Positions 62,124-64,000 of a stretch of 64,000 bases of DNA are shown piece after piece. Source of the DNA: Komarekiella atlantica HA4396-MV6. GTDB taxonomy: Bacteria > Cyanobacteriota > Cyanobacteriia > Cyanobacteriales > Nostocaceae. Under the pieces are notes generated by a model. The model searched no databases. It was not told the origin of the DNA and was given only the letters and a program-made list of their open reading frames with translations. Position numbers and translations under genes: made by a program. Position 1 is the first letter of the stretch. Each line of letters begins with the position of its first letter. The stretch is taken from assembly GCA_019359395.1 (NCBI GenBank), contig JAHHHK010000018.1, positions 62,001-126,000 of the forward strand, given 5' to 3'.

Positions 62124-62633
62124 ATGCAGCAAATTCAGGCAGAAATAGCAGCACTTAACTCTCAAATTCAAGTTCTTCAACAAGAACGTGCTGCTCTCAA
62201 TATTAATAATGCGATATCTGGCAAAAATGATTCACCCCTGGCTACAGTCGAGGCGTACCGTCGCCACGCTAGAGAAAATCCTCAATTATCTGCTGAACTA
62301 AAAGGCATAGACGATGCGATCGCTGCATTGGAAGTGCAGCTACATCATAAACAAGCTGAATTAGCATGTTGCCAAATCGAATCAAAACAACTTACTCAAC
62401 AACAGCAGCTAGACGAAGCCAAAAGAGTAGCTCAGGTTCATGCCCAACGCATTAACCAACTCGCAGGAGAACTATCCACAGAAATCCGGCTTCTGAAAGC
62501 TTGCGCCGATTATTTGAGTCCAATGTATTGGCAGGTATATTATAAGCCTTTCATTACCGGGTTTAAAACGATATCAGTTCCTCATGTCCGCTCTGATGGG
62601 GAAGTCTGGACAATTGTCAATCGTATCGTTTAA
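62124..62633 (+). CDS. Coiled-coil hypothetical protein, 169 residues
   Basis: The product is helical and Gln-rich in its first half (LNSQIQVLQQERAALNINNA, then ALEVQLHHKQAELACCQIES), a coiled-coil pattern with heptads. The C-terminal 50 residues, ending FITGFKTISVPHVRSDGEVW, are different and look globular. Function unknown. The gene starts 9 bases after thrB and is followed by a strong terminator, so the two form one transcript. No link to amino acid synthesis is visible in the protein itself. Confidence 0.65.
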   Translation: MQQIQAEIAALNSQIQVLQQERAALNINNAISGKNDSPLATVEAYRRHARENPQLSAELKGIDDAIAALEVQLHHKQAELACCQIESKQLTQQQQLDEAKRVAQVHAQRINQLAGELSTEIRLLKACADYLSPMYWQVYYKPFITGFKTISVPHVRSDGEVWTIVNRIV

Positions 62634-62695
62634 AAATGTAGCATAAAGCTTTACTTTGCAACTATCTGCACTTTCACAGTAGAACACAACTTAAG

Positions 62696-62720
62696 ACGGT
62701 GGCATTAGCCGCCGTTTTTT
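62696..62720 (+). terminator. Rho-independent terminator after the thrB operon
   Basis: ACGGTGGC (62696-62703) pairs with GCCGCCGT (62708-62715) with one G-T pair, an ATTA loop, and a run of T residues follows directly. It lies 63 bases past the coiled-coil gene and upstream of ndhD. Confidence 0.9.
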
Positions 62721-62890
62721 ATTGACTTAGCAAAAGTTTACATTTAGAATTGATTGACAAGAAATAATAAGTATTTATTACTATTTGCATTCAGATTTTA
62801 ATCTTCTAGGGAGAAATATCGTTTACAAAACTAAAAACTCCTTAATATAATGTAATCAAAATTGAGATTCTAAAACGATTGTCAGCAGTG

Positions 62891-64000
62891 ATGAATGATA
62901 TTGAACTTCCCTGGCTAACAGCCATAATTCTTTTGCCCTTAGTGGCTGCCTTAGCTATCCCCTTAATCCCAGATAAAGAGGGCAGAACCGTGCGATGGTA
63001 CGGTTTGGGAGTAGCGATCGCCGACTTTGCATTGATGATTTATACTTTTTGGTATAAATACGACTTCCAGAGTTCAACATTCCAACTTGTAGAAAACTAT
63101 CCTTGGGTTCCGCAGTTGGGTTTGCATTGGGCGGTGGGGGTTGATGGTCTGTCGATGCCCATACTACTACTGACAGGCTTAATTAACACACTCGCAATCT
63201 TCGCGGCTTGGAAAGTTACCACCAAGCCGCGATTATTTTATGGTCTAATGCTGGTGATGTACAGCGCCCAGCTTGGCGTATTTCTCGCCCAGGATATGCT
63301 GTTGTTCTTTCTAATGTGGGAAATCGAGTTAGTGCCGGTTTACCTGCTGATTTCCATCTGGGGAGGACAAAACCGCCGTTATGCAGCTACCAAGTTCATT
63401 CTCTACACCGCCGCTGCATCAATATTTATCTTGGTAGCGGGTTTTGCAATGGCATTCTCTGGAGATACCGTCACCTTCGACATGGCAACTCTGGGAATGA
63501 AACAATATCCCAAAGCATTTGAATTGTTAGTTTATGCAGGTTTCTTGATTGCCTTCGGCGTGAAGCTGCCGATTTTTCCCTTGCACACTTGGCTACCTGA
63601 TGCTCATGGTGAAGCATCAGCACCAGGTTCAATGATTTTGGCTGGTGTGTTGTTAAAAATGGGTGGTTATGCTCTCATCCGCATCAACGTTGAGATGCTG
63701 CCTAATGCTCATGTTTACTTTGCCCCAGTGTTAGCAATTTTGGGTGTAGTGAATATTGTCTACGGTGCTTGCTGTGCATTTGCCCAAACCAATCTCAAGC
63801 GACGCTTGGCTTACTCTTCAATTGCCCACATGGGGTTTGTGCTGATTGGGATTGCTTCTTATACAGAACTGGGCATCAGCGGTGCAGTGCTACAAATGGT
63901 CTCCCACGGTTTGATTGCTGCTAGCTTGTTCTTCCTATCTGGGGTGACTTACGAACGCACCCACACCTTGATGATGGATAAAATGGGCGGCATGGCGAAG
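62891..64000 (+). CDS. ndhD: NAD(P)H-quinone oxidoreductase subunit 4 (NdhD), second copy, 3' end missing
   Basis: Starting at the ATG at 62891 ([20 protein letters not shown]), the frame is open to the right edge, giving 370 residues without a stop. It parallels the complete ndh[19 protein letters not shown] has the essential Glu, [20 protein letters not shown] has the Lys, and [20 protein letters not shown] follows. Proline replaces alanine after the Lys, and GSM replaces VSM in the next helix, so the two copies are distinct paralogues rather than a recent duplicate. It encodes a proton-pumping NDH-1 subunit. It stands alone after a terminator. Confidence 0.93.
   Translation, partial: MNDIELPWLTAIILLPLVAALAIPLIPDKEGRTVRWYGLGVAIADFALMIYTFWYKYDFQSSTFQLVENYPWVPQLGLHWAVGVDGLSMPILLLTGLINTLAIFAAWKVTTKPRLFYGLMLVMYSAQLGVFLAQDMLLFFLMWEIELVPVYLLISIWGGQNRRYAATKFILYTAAASIFILVAGFAMAFSGDTVTFDMATLGMKQYPKAFELLVYAGFLIAFGVKLPIFPLHTWLPDAHGEASAPGSMILAGVLLKMGGYALIRINVEMLPNAHVYFAPVLAILGVVNIVYGACCAFAQTNLKRRLAYSSIAHMGFVLIGIASYTELGISGAVLQMVSHGLIAASLFFLSGVTYERTHTLMMDKMGGMAK

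Noticed and set aside
1-64000. tRNA, rRNA, tmRNA, RNase P RNA genes
   Set aside because: Looked for characteristic conserved stretches by eye on both strands and found none; a covariance-model search would be needed to be certain.

Overview
The window is a chromosomal fragment of a filamentous, probably heterocyst-forming cyanobacterium (Nostoc/Anabaena group). The evidence is internal. The octamer GCGATCGC (HIP1) is scattered through most genes. NDH-1 subunit NdhD is present in two copies. Genes are mostly single or in short operons separated by AT-rich gaps, and many gaps hold Nostoc-type short tandem and palindromic repeats. No rRNA, tRNA, CRISPR array or intact transposase gene was seen. 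This assignment is inference; no database was searched.

Layout. 1-8.4 kb: a phosphohexomutase running off the left edge, a Cas4/RecB-like nuclease, a transglutaminase-like protein, a SERCA/PMCA-type cation ATPase and recF. 8.4-20 kb: a small hypothetical, an MgtC-like membrane protein, a PEP-synthase-like enzyme behind an unusual leader of mini-ORFs, several secreted or membrane proteins, a baeRF-like protein and an SLH/OprB outer-membrane porin. 20-31 kb: a metal-handling island with two complete ECF Ni/Co importers (nikMN-Q-O type and cbiM-N-Q-O type), then a divergent run of a small multicopper oxidase, a helix-hairpin-helix lipoprotein, a ferritin-like protein and an FTR1 iron permease, then a convergent FecB/BtuF-like binding protein and mobA. 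31-46 kb: a DUF255 thioredoxin-like protein, a newly read 51-residue secreted peptide gene, clpP, an RNase II/R-family protein that appears to lack its catalytic aspartates, ubiX, a STAND NTPase, aroK and argB. 46-57 kb: housekeeping genes (pdxH, AI-2E exporter, scpA, nucleotidyltransferase, speA, ndk, terC) with several small membrane or secreted proteins. 57-64 kb: ndhD, a mobile-element remnant with terminal inverted repeats and a target duplication, an unrecognised two-gene coiled-coil operon, thrB with a small coiled-coil gene, and a second ndhD running off the right edge.

The most unusual material is: (i) a family of 21-bp iteron arrays enclosed by G-rich and C-rich arms at two loci 25 kb apart, sharing an identical 25-nt edge; (ii) dispersed repeats that appear to have entered coding sequence in frame (recF, the STAND NTPase, the PEP-synthase-like gene); (iii) the RNase R homologue with a degraded active site; (iv) a MITE-like element with an 8-bp direct duplication beside the coiled-coil operon; and (v) the operon itself, whose first protein carries three tandem 73-residue repeats and whose second ends in a ribbon-helix-helix-like stretch. 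I do not see a complete, clearly new defence or mobile system. The coiled-coil operon, the iteron family and the STAND protein are the best candidates for undescribed biology.
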